DNA of 64,000 nt from positions 124,001 through 188,000 of the forward strand of contig JBIQJD010000004.1 of the NCBI GenBank assembly GCA_044507695.1, written 5' to 3'. Shown here piece after piece: positions 16,119-24,942 of the stretch. This DNA is from JBIQJD01 sp044507695. Its GTDB lineage: Bacteria > Bacteroidota > Ignavibacteria > Ignavibacteriales > Ignavibacteriaceae. How positions within the stretch are numbered: the first letter of the stretch is position 1; each line of letters starts with the position of its first letter. The notes under the pieces were generated by a model. It did no database searches. It worked only from the letters and a program-made list of their open reading frames with translations, and was not told where the DNA came from. A program made the translations under genes and the position numbers.

Positions 16119-17174
16119 ATGAAATATGCTCTTTTAATCTTCTTTATCTTAAATATTAATCTTACAGCACAAAAGAAATTTTTTTATACAGGAAAAGATT
16201 ACGGAAGTGAATCTCTGTTAAATCCTATCAGCCTTATAATTAATGGCGGATATGACGTTACACAGCTTCAGATGATTACAAACAGGATTAACGATCCCGA
16301 ATTTAAACATAAAGCCAGGGTTGTGTTTAATAATCTTGCCCATCCTATTGAAAGCATTAAACAATACGGAGTATCAAAATTTATTAAAGGAGAGTTTCTT
16401 CCTTTAAGCTGGGATAAAGGAAATATGCAGTGGATTCCAAATTACCAGCAGCATTTAATTGGCGGAGGAATGCTTTACACAGCAATGAAAGAATGGTATG
16501 AATATCATGGCTTTCCGGTTCCATGGCTGTTTTCATCAATCACTGTTATGTCCCAGCATTTGCTTAATGAAATTGTTGAGTCAGGCGCTCATGAAGGCTG
16601 GAGTGTGGATGAAGTTTCTGATTTTTATTTTTTTGATCTTGGTGGAATTATACTTTTCAGTTTTGATAATGTAAATGAATTTTTTAGTGAAGAATTAAAT
16701 CTCGCTGATTGGTCTCTGCAGTCTGCAATAACATTTCCAAATGGAAGAGTAAATGCCGGGCAGTATTTTTCAATTAAGTGGAAATTTCCTTTCTCAGATG
16801 ATTACTCTCTTTTTTACCGCTATGGAATGGGAGCGCTGTTTGGTGCTTCAAAAAAAATAAGTGATGAAGATAATATCTCAGCAGGGATAGGATTTAAAAC
16901 AAAACACCTTGTTGATGTTGGCGCTAACAGGCAGCGTACTATTGAAACAAGCTGGCATGCGGGAATTTTTTACGATAGAAATAATTCGCTTCTTGCTTCG
17001 ATTGTATTAAGCGGAGTTAAAGAATATTTCTGTATGATTGATGTTTATCCCGGCATAATAAAGTTTAATAACTTCTCACCCGGTATCTGGACTGTTATTG
17101 GCAGAAACGGAAATTTTATGCTGGGATTAAGCACGCGTTATGTTTTCAGCATTGGGTATGAATTTGGCGGTTAG
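16119..17174 (+). CDS. Exported protein of unknown function, possibly outer-membrane
   Basis: A 351-residue protein with a signal peptide (MKYALLIFFILNINLTAQ). The first half is rich in aromatic residues with 'QQHLIGGGMLYTAMKEWYEYHG' and a helical section 'HLLNEIVESGAHEGWSVDEV'. The second half alternates hydrophobic and polar residues ('INGG', 'YSLFYRYGMGALFGASKK', 'NFMLGLSTRYVFSIGYEFGG') and ends in an aromatic-rich strand, as in small outer-membrane beta-barrels. I do not recognise a named family. It is a single gene between the tdh and PLP-decarboxylase transcription units. Confidence 0.65.
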   Translation: MKYALLIFFILNINLTAQKKFFYTGKDYGSESLLNPISLIINGGYDVTQLQMITNRINDPEFKHKARVVFNNLAHPIESIKQYGVSKFIKGEFLPLSWDKGNMQWIPNYQQHLIGGGMLYTAMKEWYEYHGFPVPWLFSSITVMSQHLLNEIVESGAHEGWSVDEVSDFYFFDLGGIILFSFDNVNEFFSEELNLADWSLQSAITFPNGRVNAGQYFSIKWKFPFSDDYSLFYRYGMGALFGASKKISDEDNISAGIGFKTKHLVDVGANRQRTIETSWHAGIFYDRNNSLLASIVLSGVKEYFCMIDVYPGIIKFNNFSPGIWTVIGRNGNFMLGLSTRYVFSIGYEFGG

Positions 17175-17272
17175 GATATTTAAATCCCAATGAATTTATT
17201 TGTAAACTTCCACAAAGTGCTTTAAAAGAAACATTAAACAAAATTAATGCTCTGCAAAATTTTTAGTATAGT

Positions 17273-18628
17273 TTACTTATTCTTTACTTTATTTACCGCT
17301 CTTATCATTGCATCTACAGACAATCTTACATCATCTTCAGTTGTAGCCCATGATGAAACACTAATTCGCATTGCTGTTTTCCCCTGCCATTCAGTGCCGC
17401 CGCACCAGCATGTACCATCTTTCTGAATTTCCTCAATAACTTTTTTAGTTTCATCCGGAGTTCCGAAGGAAACAAGCACCTGGTTTAAAACAACTTCATT
17501 AAGAATTTCAAATCCTGCTGCGGATAAATCATCAGCAAACATTTTTGCATATCTGCATGTACGATCAACTAAATCGGTAAGACCTTTTCTGCCGAGAGAA
17601 TATAGTGCAGCCCAAACCTCAACACCTCTTGAGCGTCTTGATAACTCAGGAGAATATTGAGATGGTTCACGGTGTTCTCCCTGCGGTAAATAAGGTGCGG
17701 CAAGTGAAAGTGCTGATCTCAGATTATCAGGGTCCTTTACAAATGCCAAACCGCAGTCATAAGGAACGTTCAGCCATTTATGTGCATCAGTTGCCCATGA
17801 ATCTGCCTTCCGGACTCCCTCTGTTAAATAATTTTTTGAATCAGCTGCAGATGCCCACAATCCAAAAGCGCCATCTACATGAACCCAGGCATTTGAGTCA
17901 TGAGCCATATCGCAGATTTCATTTATAGGATCGAATGAACCGGTATTTACATTGCCTGCCTGCACACATACTATAGCCGGAGAATTTAATTTCGGAAAAT
18001 GATCAGCGCGCATTCTGCCTTGATTATCTACTGGAACTGTAACAACTCTTTTCCTTCCTAATCCCAGCAAACCTAATCCTCTGAATAAAGTGGGATGTGC
18101 CTCTTCACCAACAACAACTGTAATTTCCGGCGCACCGAATAATCCATCGGATTCAACATCCCAGCCTGCTTCGTTTAATACTGAATGCCTTGCAGCAGCA
18201 AGTGCAGTAAAGTTTGCCATTGTAGCGCCTGTTACAAATGCACCGCCGGAATTTTCAGGAAGTTTAAGTACATCAAGCAACCATTTTAGGCATACTTCTT
18301 CAAGAACAGTTCCAACCGGTGAACCGGCAAATAATCCGCAGTTCTGATCCCATGCTGTTGAAAGCCAGTTAGCTGCAACGGTTGCAGGCAGTGAACCGCC
18401 AATCACAAATCCAAAGAATCTCCTCCCTGAAATCCCGATTGTTGCTGGTGAGCCATATTTATCAAGAAACTCAATTACTTCTTCAGCAGCAACAGGAGAA
18501 TCCGGAAGTTCAAAATCAAATTTTTTAAGATTTGAAATTGCTTCATCTGATGGTGCAACTGACCTGGTTAAAATTTCTTCTCTGTACTGCGCACTTCTTT
18601 TGGCCGTATTAATTAACAATTCTTTCAT
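17273..18628 (-). CDS. Group II PLP-dependent amino-acid decarboxylase
   Basis: A 451-residue fold-type I PLP enzyme. 'GAFVTGATMANFTALAAARH' binds the phosphate, 'WVHVDGAFGLWA' supplies Asp and Ala to the cofactor, and 'SWATDAHKWLNVPYDCG' holds the PLP lysine. It is related to aromatic-amino-acid, glutamate and diaminobutyrate decarboxylases; the substrate cannot be read from these motifs. There is no signal peptide. It lies alone on the minus strand, 215 bp beyond the S41 protease gene and its terminator. Confidence 0.85.
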   Translation of the reverse strand: MKELLINTAKRSAQYREEILTRSVAPSDEAISNLKKFDFELPDSPVAAEEVIEFLDKYGSPATIGISGRRFFGFVIGGSLPATVAANWLSTAWDQNCGLFAGSPVGTVLEEVCLKWLLDVLKLPENSGGAFVTGATMANFTALAAARHSVLNEAGWDVESDGLFGAPEITVVVGEEAHPTLFRGLGLLGLGRKRVVTVPVDNQGRMRADHFPKLNSPAIVCVQAGNVNTGSFDPINEICDMAHDSNAWVHVDGAFGLWASAADSKNYLTEGVRKADSWATDAHKWLNVPYDCGLAFVKDPDNLRSALSLAAPYLPQGEHREPSQYSPELSRRSRGVEVWAALYSLGRKGLTDLVDRTCRYAKMFADDLSAAGFEILNEVVLNQVLVSFGTPDETKKVIEEIQKDGTCWCGGTEWQGKTAMRISVSSWATTEDDVRLSVDAMIRAVNKVKNK

Positions 18629-18768
18629 ATTATTACCTTAATGGATTGAATAAAAGATTGAGGATTATCTTAAGGATTTTAAAAGGAAGGTGAAAGAAGT
18701 TTTTTATAATTAAGATAAGCAGCACTAACAATAAAAATTCACTGCTGTGTAATAATGCGAAGTTACAA

Positions 18769-18817
18769 TAAAAAAAATCCCCGGAAGTTTTTGAATGCCG
18801 GATTCATACTTCCGGGG
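18769..18817 (-). terminator. Rho-independent terminator of the S41 protease gene
   Basis: On the minus strand a perfect 10-bp stem, CCCCGGAAGT with ACTTCCGGGG (18779-18788 and 18808-18817), is followed by a run of eight T. It starts 27 bases after the protease stop codon. The loop contains a smaller GAAT/ATTC stem. Confidence 0.9.
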
Positions 18818-18843
18818 TGAAAATCCAAACTTACTTTACATCT

Positions 18844-21800
18844 TTATCTTTTATCAGGATAAGGAGGAATTGGTAATTTTTTAGGCGGATTATTTTTCAA
18901 TTCTTCAAGAGCTTGCTGAATTGCGCGGTTAAGCTGTTCATCAATTCCGGCAAATTCTTTAGCAGGATCATTATCAACTACAATATCCGGTTCAACGCCA
19001 ACGCCTTCAATCATCCATTCACCTTTATCAAAACTATAGCGGCTGAATTCCGGCCTGTTTAAATAACCGCCATCAAGCAATGGAAGAGTGCCGCGAATTC
19101 CTACAACACCGCCCCATGTACGTTTGCCGATAGTTTTGCCGAGATTATAATGTTTAAATCTGAAGGAGAAAATATCACCATCTGATGCGGAGAATTCATC
19201 AATCAATGCTACTTTAGGTCCAACGTGCATTCCGCCGGGCTCATAGAAAGAACTTGTATTTCTTGCAACGGTATACATTGCTGCTTCTCTTCTTAAACGT
19301 TCTATAATTTGAGGTGAAACATTACCGCCTCCGTTCCCGCGTACATCAATTATAAGTGCTTCCTTCATTAACTGCGGATAATAATATTTTACAAATTCAT
19401 TTAATCCTTTCGGACCCATATCAGGAATATGAATGTAACCAACTCTTCCGTCTGTTGCTTCATTCACTTTATTAATATTATCCTGAACCCAGTTGTAGTA
19501 ATAAAGATCAAGAACAGAATTAGTTGGAATAACTACAGTTTCATGGCTTCCATTTAAATCCGGTGATGAGTTAACAGTTAATGTAACCTGTTTATCGGCA
19601 GTGTTAACAAGTGATTCATAAATATTATTCATATCCTTTGTTGATTTTCCATTCACCGCTAAAATATAATCACCTTCTTTAACATCAACACCAATATCTG
19701 TAAGAGGTGATCTTACACTTTTATTCCAGTTTTGTCCATTAAGAATCTTTTCAATCTTATAATAGCCTGAATTATCCCTTGAAAGCTGCGCGCCAAGCAA
19801 TCCCATTTGAATGCGCTCGGCTTTTGGATAGTCTCCGCCGCCAACATAAGCATGACCAGCACTTAGTTCACCAATCATTTCACCAATTATGTAGGTAAGA
19901 TCAGCCCGGTGATTAAGATACTCAACAAGCGGTTCATAATTTTTTCTGACTGCTTCCCAATCAACTCCGTGCATGTTTGGCGCATAAAAGAAATCACGCA
20001 TCTGCCTCCATGCTTCATTAAATATCTGTTTCCATTCAGCGTAATGATTTAAATGCACCTTCATATCAGAAAGATCAAGCTTTTCTTTTAATTCAATTTT
20101 CTGATTTGGAAGATCAATTATTGCGTAGCTTCCGTTTTGGCTCACTAACATTTTTTTCTTATCGGCGGAAATTTCAAATCCGTTTATATCACCAAGTTCA
20201 GTTTCCTTTTGTTTTTCAAGATCGAACATTAATAATTTGGTTTTTTCATCGTTGGTTCCGTTTCTGCTGTAATAAATTTTATTTCCAACAGAAGCAATGC
20301 TATGATAATTTGCCGCAGAAATTGGAAGTTCAAGAACTCTTTGAGATAATCCGTCAGCATCAATTTTAACTGAAACTTTATCATCCTTTTTTTCTTCATT
20401 TTTCCTTTCAGATTTTTCATCATCAATTTTTACTTCATCACTCTTTGGTGCAAAAGGAGATTGGGTATCCTTTGTTAAAGTAATTAGATAAATTTTTGCC
20501 ATATCCTGGTATATATGATTCCATTCTGTCCAGCCGTAAGTTGGAGTAAAAGTTCTGCTTGAAACAAAGTAAAGATATTTTCCATCCTCGCTGAATACAG
20601 GATTTGAGGAATCATACCAGCCTTCGGTTGCTTCAATAGTTTTACCGCTTTCCAAAGAATAGATATAAATTTTTGTCATTACATCTTCTTCGGGTTTGCT
20701 GTAGGTAATCCATTTACTGTCGGGAGACCATGAGTATTCGCGGATTTCAAACGCAGCGGCTGATGCAACTTCTGTTACTTTTTTGGTATCAATATCCACG
20801 TAATATAATTTCTGATTTCTGTCTGCCCACATTAATTTTTTACTGTCAGGAGACCAGTAAGGCTGATACTTATAATTTGAACTTCCGCTTGTAATTTGAA
20901 TTGGTTCTGAAAGTCCGTTTTGTGCTTCAATATAAATTTCATCTTCACCGGATTTATCCGATATATAAGCAATCCATTTTCCATCCGGAGACCATTTTGA
21001 ATTTCTTTCATGTACACCTGAAGTTTCAGTAAGATTTCTTGTGTTGCCGTATTTTGCAGGCACGGTAAAAACATCACCACGTGCACCAAAAAGTGCGCGG
21101 CTGCCATCAGGAGCAATTTCATAATTTGTAATCGATTTGCTTACATCCACCCATGTGCTTCTGCCGGAATCAAAATCTTCATTAATGTAGATTGTAACTT
21201 TCTCAGCTTTTTCTGCTGCAAGATCAAAACGGTAAATGTAACCGCCGTTTTCAAACACAATTGCATCATCACCAAGCGAAGCAAACTTCACATCGTAATC
21301 AACAAAATCAGTAAGTTTTTTTGTTTCTTTTGTTGAAAGATCAACAGAAAATAAATTCATGCGTTTATCTCTGTCAGAAAGAAAATAAATTTTGTTGCCG
21401 CTCCACATTGGTTCAATATCCTGCGCGGGATTATTGGTAACATTTGTTGTTTGTTTAGTTTCAAAATCATAAATCCAAACATCATCAGCCATTCCGCCTC
21501 TGTATCTTTTCCAAGTTCTGAATTCACGGAAAACTCTGTTGTAAGCAAGTTTTTTAAGGTCGGGAGAATATGAGCAGAATCCTCCGCGCGGAAGCGGAAG
21601 CTGTTCATGCAGACCGCCGTTTATAGGTGCAAGATAGAGATGGCCTTTAAAATCATTAAACTCCTTCATGCGTGATCTGAAAATAACATGATCATTTCCT
21701 TTCCATCCCATTGTAATATTGTTTGGTCCCATTCTATCTGAAATATCATCTCTTCCAACAGTTGCGGTGTAAGTAATTCTTTTTGGAATTCCTCCCTGAG

Positions 21801-22074
21801 AAGGCATGATGTAAACTTCCGTGTTGCCGTCATACTGTCCGGTAAAAGCAATTGTTTTACCATCAGGAGAAAATCTTGGGAATGATTCGTAGCCGACATC
21901 GTTTGTAATTTTGCGCGCAGTTCCCCCGGAAGATGAAACCGTGTAAAGATCGCCTGCATAAACAAACACAATTTGATTGCCGTGAATTGCGGGGAACCTG
22001 AGCAAACGCGCTTCCTGCGGGAGTAAAACGCCGCTGAACAAAATTAAAATAAAAAGAAAAAGGAATTTTCGCAT
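18844..22074 (-). CDS. Tricorn-like S41 peptidase with beta-propeller and PDZ domains
   Basis: A 1076-residue exported protein (signal peptide about 1-19). The N-terminal half has repeated PD40/WD40-like blades ('FPRFSPDGKTIAFTG', 'NSKWSPDGKWIAYIS', 'QPYWSPDSKKLMWAD', 'EYSWSPDSKWITYS'). A Lys/Glu-rich linker near 550-570 is followed by a core region, a PDZ domain ('DVKEGDYILAVNGKST') and an S41 catalytic domain with His741 in 'ELSAGHAYVGGGDYP' and nucleophile Ser964 in 'EFSASDGDIFSF'. The order is that of archaeal tricorn protease, which degrades peptides. Because of the signal peptide this version acts in the periplasm. It is monocistronic with its own terminator. Confidence 0.92.
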   Translation of the reverse strand: MRKFLFLFILILFSGVLLPQEARLLRFPAIHGNQIVFVYAGDLYTVSSSGGTARKITNDVGYESFPRFSPDGKTIAFTGQYDGNTEVYIMPSQGGIPKRITYTATVGRDDISDRMGPNNITMGWKGNDHVIFRSRMKEFNDFKGHLYLAPINGGLHEQLPLPRGGFCSYSPDLKKLAYNRVFREFRTWKRYRGGMADDVWIYDFETKQTTNVTNNPAQDIEPMWSGNKIYFLSDRDKRMNLFSVDLSTKETKKLTDFVDYDVKFASLGDDAIVFENGGYIYRFDLAAEKAEKVTIYINEDFDSGRSTWVDVSKSITNYEIAPDGSRALFGARGDVFTVPAKYGNTRNLTETSGVHERNSKWSPDGKWIAYISDKSGEDEIYIEAQNGLSEPIQITSGSSNYKYQPYWSPDSKKLMWADRNQKLYYVDIDTKKVTEVASAAAFEIREYSWSPDSKWITYSKPEEDVMTKIYIYSLESGKTIEATEGWYDSSNPVFSEDGKYLYFVSSRTFTPTYGWTEWNHIYQDMAKIYLITLTKDTQSPFAPKSDEVKIDDEKSERKNEEKKDDKVSVKIDADGLSQRVLELPISAANYHSIASVGNKIYYSRNGTNDEKTKLLMFDLEKQKETELGDINGFEISADKKKMLVSQNGSYAIIDLPNQKIELKEKLDLSDMKVHLNHYAEWKQIFNEAWRQMRDFFYAPNMHGVDWEAVRKNYEPLVEYLNHRADLTYIIGEMIGELSAGHAYVGGGDYPKAERIQMGLLGAQLSRDNSGYYKIEKILNGQNWNKSVRSPLTDIGVDVKEGDYILAVNGKSTKDMNNIYESLVNTADKQVTLTVNSSPDLNGSHETVVIPTNSVLDLYYYNWVQDNINKVNEATDGRVGYIHIPDMGPKGLNEFVKYYYPQLMKEALIIDVRGNGGGNVSPQIIERLRREAAMYTVARNTSSFYEPGGMHVGPKVALIDEFSASDGDIFSFRFKHYNLGKTIGKRTWGGVVGIRGTLPLLDGGYLNRPEFSRYSFDKGEWMIEGVGVEPDIVVDNDPAKEFAGIDEQLNRAIQQALEELKNNPPKKLPIPPYPDKR

Positions 22075-22294
22075 AACTTTTCCTTAATGAGTAAAAATAA
22101 AATTGTTATAAAATTATTGGATTAAGCAATATTATACAACTGAATTATGATTAAGGTAAATAATTAAAGAGAAATAAAAATCATGAAATTTTTGTCTAAT
22201 TATTTTTCAGCCTGAATTCAGTGAATAAGAAAAATAAATTATTGACATTTCAACTGGATAATTTTAATTTGATGAAAAAATCGGGGAGTTTCCT

Positions 22295-22990
22295 ATCGAA
22301 CTACCAGAAGTTCATATCTTAGCAGCAAAATCGGAAGTAATTCACGATCTAAAAACTTTTAACAATACAAGAAAATTAGTTTCACTAAATTCCTTTACTA
22401 TTAATTTTGAAGATACTTTTGAACATTTACCGAAGAAAGAGCCCCGGGTTTTATTCATTGATGATTTTTCTTTTATTAAAAATAATTTGCTTGAGTTTTT
22501 AAATCAACTGCCAAATAAATTTCCATTAACTAAAACAGTATTATATACGGAAAGTACAAATGCAAGATTCTTAAAAAAATGTCTGGATTATAATGTAAAG
22601 GGGATGATTTATAAAAAAGGAGATAAAATTCACCATGCTGCCGAAACAATTTTAAAAACAATTGAAATTGTGAACCATGGCTTTATTTGTATTAATAAAA
22701 TATTTAGTTCAAGAATTTCTATTATTTCATGGGCAAAAGGAAATGATAATTTTAACTTCGATGGCAGTATTAAAAATTATCAACTTATCAAATTGTTAAC
22801 GCCAAGAGAAAAAGAAACAATATCATATATTAAAATGGGTAAATCAAATAAAGAAATTGCTGAAGCTCTCTATATTTCTGTTGGAACTCTTGAGCAGCAT
22901 AAAAATAATATAAAGAAAAAATTAAATTTAAAATCAGCAAATGAAATTTTAGGATTTCTTCTTAAAAACAAAAAATATTTTGGTTTATAG
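22295..22990 (+). CDS. LuxR-type regulator with a receiver-like domain and an apparent non-standard start
   Basis: The reading frame is open from 22268 to 22990, but no ATG or GTG occurs in it; the first TTG is at 22487, inside the folded domain. CGGGGAG at 22282-22288 lies 6 nt before an in-frame ATC at 22295, giving 231 residues. The N-terminal part ('PEVHILAAKSEVIHDL', 'EPRVLFIDDFSF', 'TKTVLYTES', 'VKGMIYKKG') follows the receiver fold with a degenerate acidic pocket. The C-terminal part ('LTPREKETISYIKMGKSNKE', 'YISVGTLEQHKNNIKKKL') is a clear LuxR/NarL helix-turn-helix. It may use ATC, or have lost its ATG by mutation or sequence error. It precedes the lipoprotein and barrel genes and may regulate them. 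Confidence 0.72.
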   Translation: MELPEVHILAAKSEVIHDLKTFNNTRKLVSLNSFTINFEDTFEHLPKKEPRVLFIDDFSFIKNNLLEFLNQLPNKFPLTKTVLYTESTNARFLKKCLDYNVKGMIYKKGDKIHHAAETILKTIEIVNHGFICINKIFSSRISIISWAKGNDNFNFDGSIKNYQLIKLLTPREKETISYIKMGKSNKEIAEALYISVGTLEQHKNNIKKKLNLKSANEILGFLLKNKKYFGL

Positions 22991-23106
22991 TAAAAGCTAA
23001 AAATATAGGAATTCTTATATTGTGATTTGCTTTAAACTTTACTTAATTATTGGTATAAATCCTGAAATAAATTAAAACATTCCTTTTTTTAAATAATAGA
23101 TATACT

Positions 23107-23895
23107 TTGAAAAAGTTCATTTCTAAAATAATAATAAAAAGTTTTTTGATTTGCTCACTATTTATTTTGGGTCTGATAGTAAATTCCGGTTGCGATAATT
23201 CAATTGAACCAATAATTCCCGTTGAGAAAAAACCGTATATGTCATTAAATATCGGGGATATACGGCAGTACTATAGTGATATTGAAAATATTTATCTTCA
23301 ATTGGAAATTATTGATACTGCTTATAGGAGTGACGGTCAAAAAGTTTATGTAGCTGATTATTCAATTCTTTTACCAGATGGAATATATAAAACAAATGTG
23401 TATCATTTTATAAGAGATGGCTATTTTTGGCAAACGGCAATAGATTCAGTTATGGCTCCAGCAGGCAACGAAATTAATCCTTTTATGGAATCTAAAATCA
23501 TAAATATTTATCCTCAAGATGGTGAAATTTTTTTGAGAACAAAAGGAGTGTCCGAGACTGATAAAGTATTTCATAAAATAAATCTTATTGATTCTTTGGA
23601 AACATACGCGCAAACGTTTGAAAATGTTGAAGAATGTGAAATTATTGATGCTGATACTTTACGAAATATTTGGCTTTATTATGCACCTGACTATGGGCAC
23701 GTTGGAACTTTAATTACAAATCCAAATGGAGTTGCGAAAATAAGTTTAACTTACATCAAGGTAGGCAATAGTGAATTGGGACAATTTGTTTCATTCAATT
23801 CAAATAATAATATTCCTTTAATTGATGAGATGCCAAATATAATGGGGTATTTATTTTTTGAAGAATTCAGTAATTATACAAAAAGTAAAAAATGA
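23107..23895 (+). CDS. Lipoprotein of unknown function
   Basis: A 262-residue protein starting with TTG at 23107; no in-frame ATG precedes the signal. The signal ends in a lipobox 'IVNSGCDNS', with the acylated Cys at about residue 29. The rest is soluble, with alternating strands ('LNIGDIRQYYSDIENIYLQL', 'YHFIRDGYFWQTAIDSVMAP'). No family is recognised. Its stop overlaps the next start (ATGA), so it is coupled to two small barrel-like proteins that follow. Base composition is noticeably more AT-rich than in the flanking metabolic genes. Confidence 0.65.
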   Translation: MKKFISKIIIKSFLICSLFILGLIVNSGCDNSIEPIIPVEKKPYMSLNIGDIRQYYSDIENIYLQLEIIDTAYRSDGQKVYVADYSILLPDGIYKTNVYHFIRDGYFWQTAIDSVMAPAGNEINPFMESKIINIYPQDGEIFLRTKGVSETDKVFHKINLIDSLETYAQTFENVEECEIIDADTLRNIWLYYAPDYGHVGTLITNPNGVAKISLTYIKVGNSELGQFVSFNSNNNIPLIDEMPNIMGYLFFEEFSNYTKSKK

Positions 23896-24131
23896 AAAAG
23901 TATGTAATATTTTTTATTGCAATTTTGTGTTCTATGGTTTTTTCACAGGAAAATGATAAGAATAAAATTTTTTCGATATCTAACTTTAGCCTTTTTAGCG
24001 GGATAAATTTTGATAAAATTTCTAACGTGCATGGCGCTTTTTATTTTGAGGGAGGAACTAATTTTACAAAATCACTGTATGGTAATTTATCATTTGGATA
24101 TGAAATTATTTTTAATAAAGGGAAAAAATGA
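23892..24131 (+). CDS. Short barrel-like protein, C-terminally truncated paralogue of the next gene
   Basis: A 79-residue product with a signal peptide (MKKYVIFFIAILCSMVFSQ). The region 'FSLFSGINFDKISNVHGAFY' and 'NLSFGYEIIF' parallels 'FALYGGINFNVLKGSGGSLA' and 'KLSLGYSRTYS' of the next protein, but the polypeptide stops after about two strands, where the neighbour continues for 130 more residues. It overlaps both neighbours by ATGA. It is either a remnant of a tandem duplication or a small secreted peptide kept by coupling. Confidence 0.55.
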   Translation: MKKYVIFFIAILCSMVFSQENDKNKIFSISNFSLFSGINFDKISNVHGAFYFEGGTNFTKSLYGNLSFGYEIIFNKGKK

Positions 24132-24796
24132 AAAAAATTATTTTATTAGTAGTTCTTTTCATTCCAGTTATTTCTTCAAAAACTGATCATGAGCACCTAA
24201 AACCACCATTCTCTGAATTTAATTTTGCGTTATATGGAGGAATTAATTTTAATGTCTTAAAAGGAAGCGGCGGATCATTAGCATTGGAAGTAAATTCGAA
24301 TCTCACGGATGAATTTAGACTTAAATTATCTTTGGGCTACTCCAGAACGTATTCTCTTGAATCCTACCATGTTAAAACGTTTTCTTATGATGAATTTCCG
24401 GGCATTCCACCTTTTTTTCAGACCGAAGAATATGATGTTATCAAGAAAGGATATGATAATATTTCCACAAGCTTAGGAATTCAATATATTTTTAATTTCA
24501 AAAATATATTTCCATATATATTTTGTGAAGGCGGCTATAATATAATAGGTACAAAAATTTATACTTCAAATATTGAAAGTAGGGGTTATAAATCAATTGA
24601 GGAAGTTCCCGAAGACTTTAGAAAAAAGCATGTAGAAGAAATTATAGGAGACTCATTCAGGATGGGAATTGGTACCGGAATATTATACCCAATTACATCT
24701 TTATTAAGGCTTGATTTTAGGTATTCATATCATATAGATAATAGAATAATTAATGTTCACCAATTTATGGTTGGAATTCTTTTTTTGAGTAAGTAA
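24128..24796 (+). CDS. Small outer-membrane beta-barrel-like protein
   Basis: A 222-residue protein with a signal peptide. Alternating strands ('FNFALYGGINFNVLKGSG', 'EFRLKLSLGYSRTYS', 'ISTSLGIQYIFNFKN', 'FPYIFCEGGYNIIG', 'FRMGIGTGILYPI', 'LLRLDFRYSYHID') and the last strand 'HQFMVGILFLSK' fit an eight-stranded barrel of the OmpA/OMP_b-brl type. It is translationally coupled by ATGA to the short paralogue upstream. The function is unknown. Confidence 0.6.
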   Translation: MKKIILLVVLFIPVISSKTDHEHLKPPFSEFNFALYGGINFNVLKGSGGSLALEVNSNLTDEFRLKLSLGYSRTYSLESYHVKTFSYDEFPGIPPFFQTEEYDVIKKGYDNISTSLGIQYIFNFKNIFPYIFCEGGYNIIGTKIYTSNIESRGYKSIEEVPEDFRKKHVEEIIGDSFRMGIGTGILYPITSLLRLDFRYSYHIDNRIINVHQFMVGILFLSK

Positions 24797-24856
24797 TTAG
24801 ATATAAAAAAATAATCCTCGGCGTTGGCGGCACCGAAGGGTTAGTGCAAACAATTT

Positions 24857-24902
24857 TTGACAGAAAATAGTTTTCAAGCTGTCAATATGTTTACACTATA
24901 AT
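24857..24902 (+). promoter_or_regulatory. Probable promoter/operator of the T9SS cargo gene
   Basis: A TATAAT box lies at 24897-24902, about 40 bp before the start codon. Just upstream an inverted repeat TTGACAG (24857-24863) and CTGTCAA (24879-24885) could be an operator; TTGACA itself is too far from the TATAAT box to be its -35. Confidence 0.35.
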
Positions 24903-24942
24903 ATATAATTCCGCCATACATAAATATTAATGGAGGTCTAAG

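Noticed and set aside
24805..24850. GC-rich 'ctcggcgttggcggcaccg' patch followed by 'gggttag', considered as an attC-like recombination site
   Set aside because: The core triplets do not pair as in attC sites, and no integrase gene or cassette array is present.
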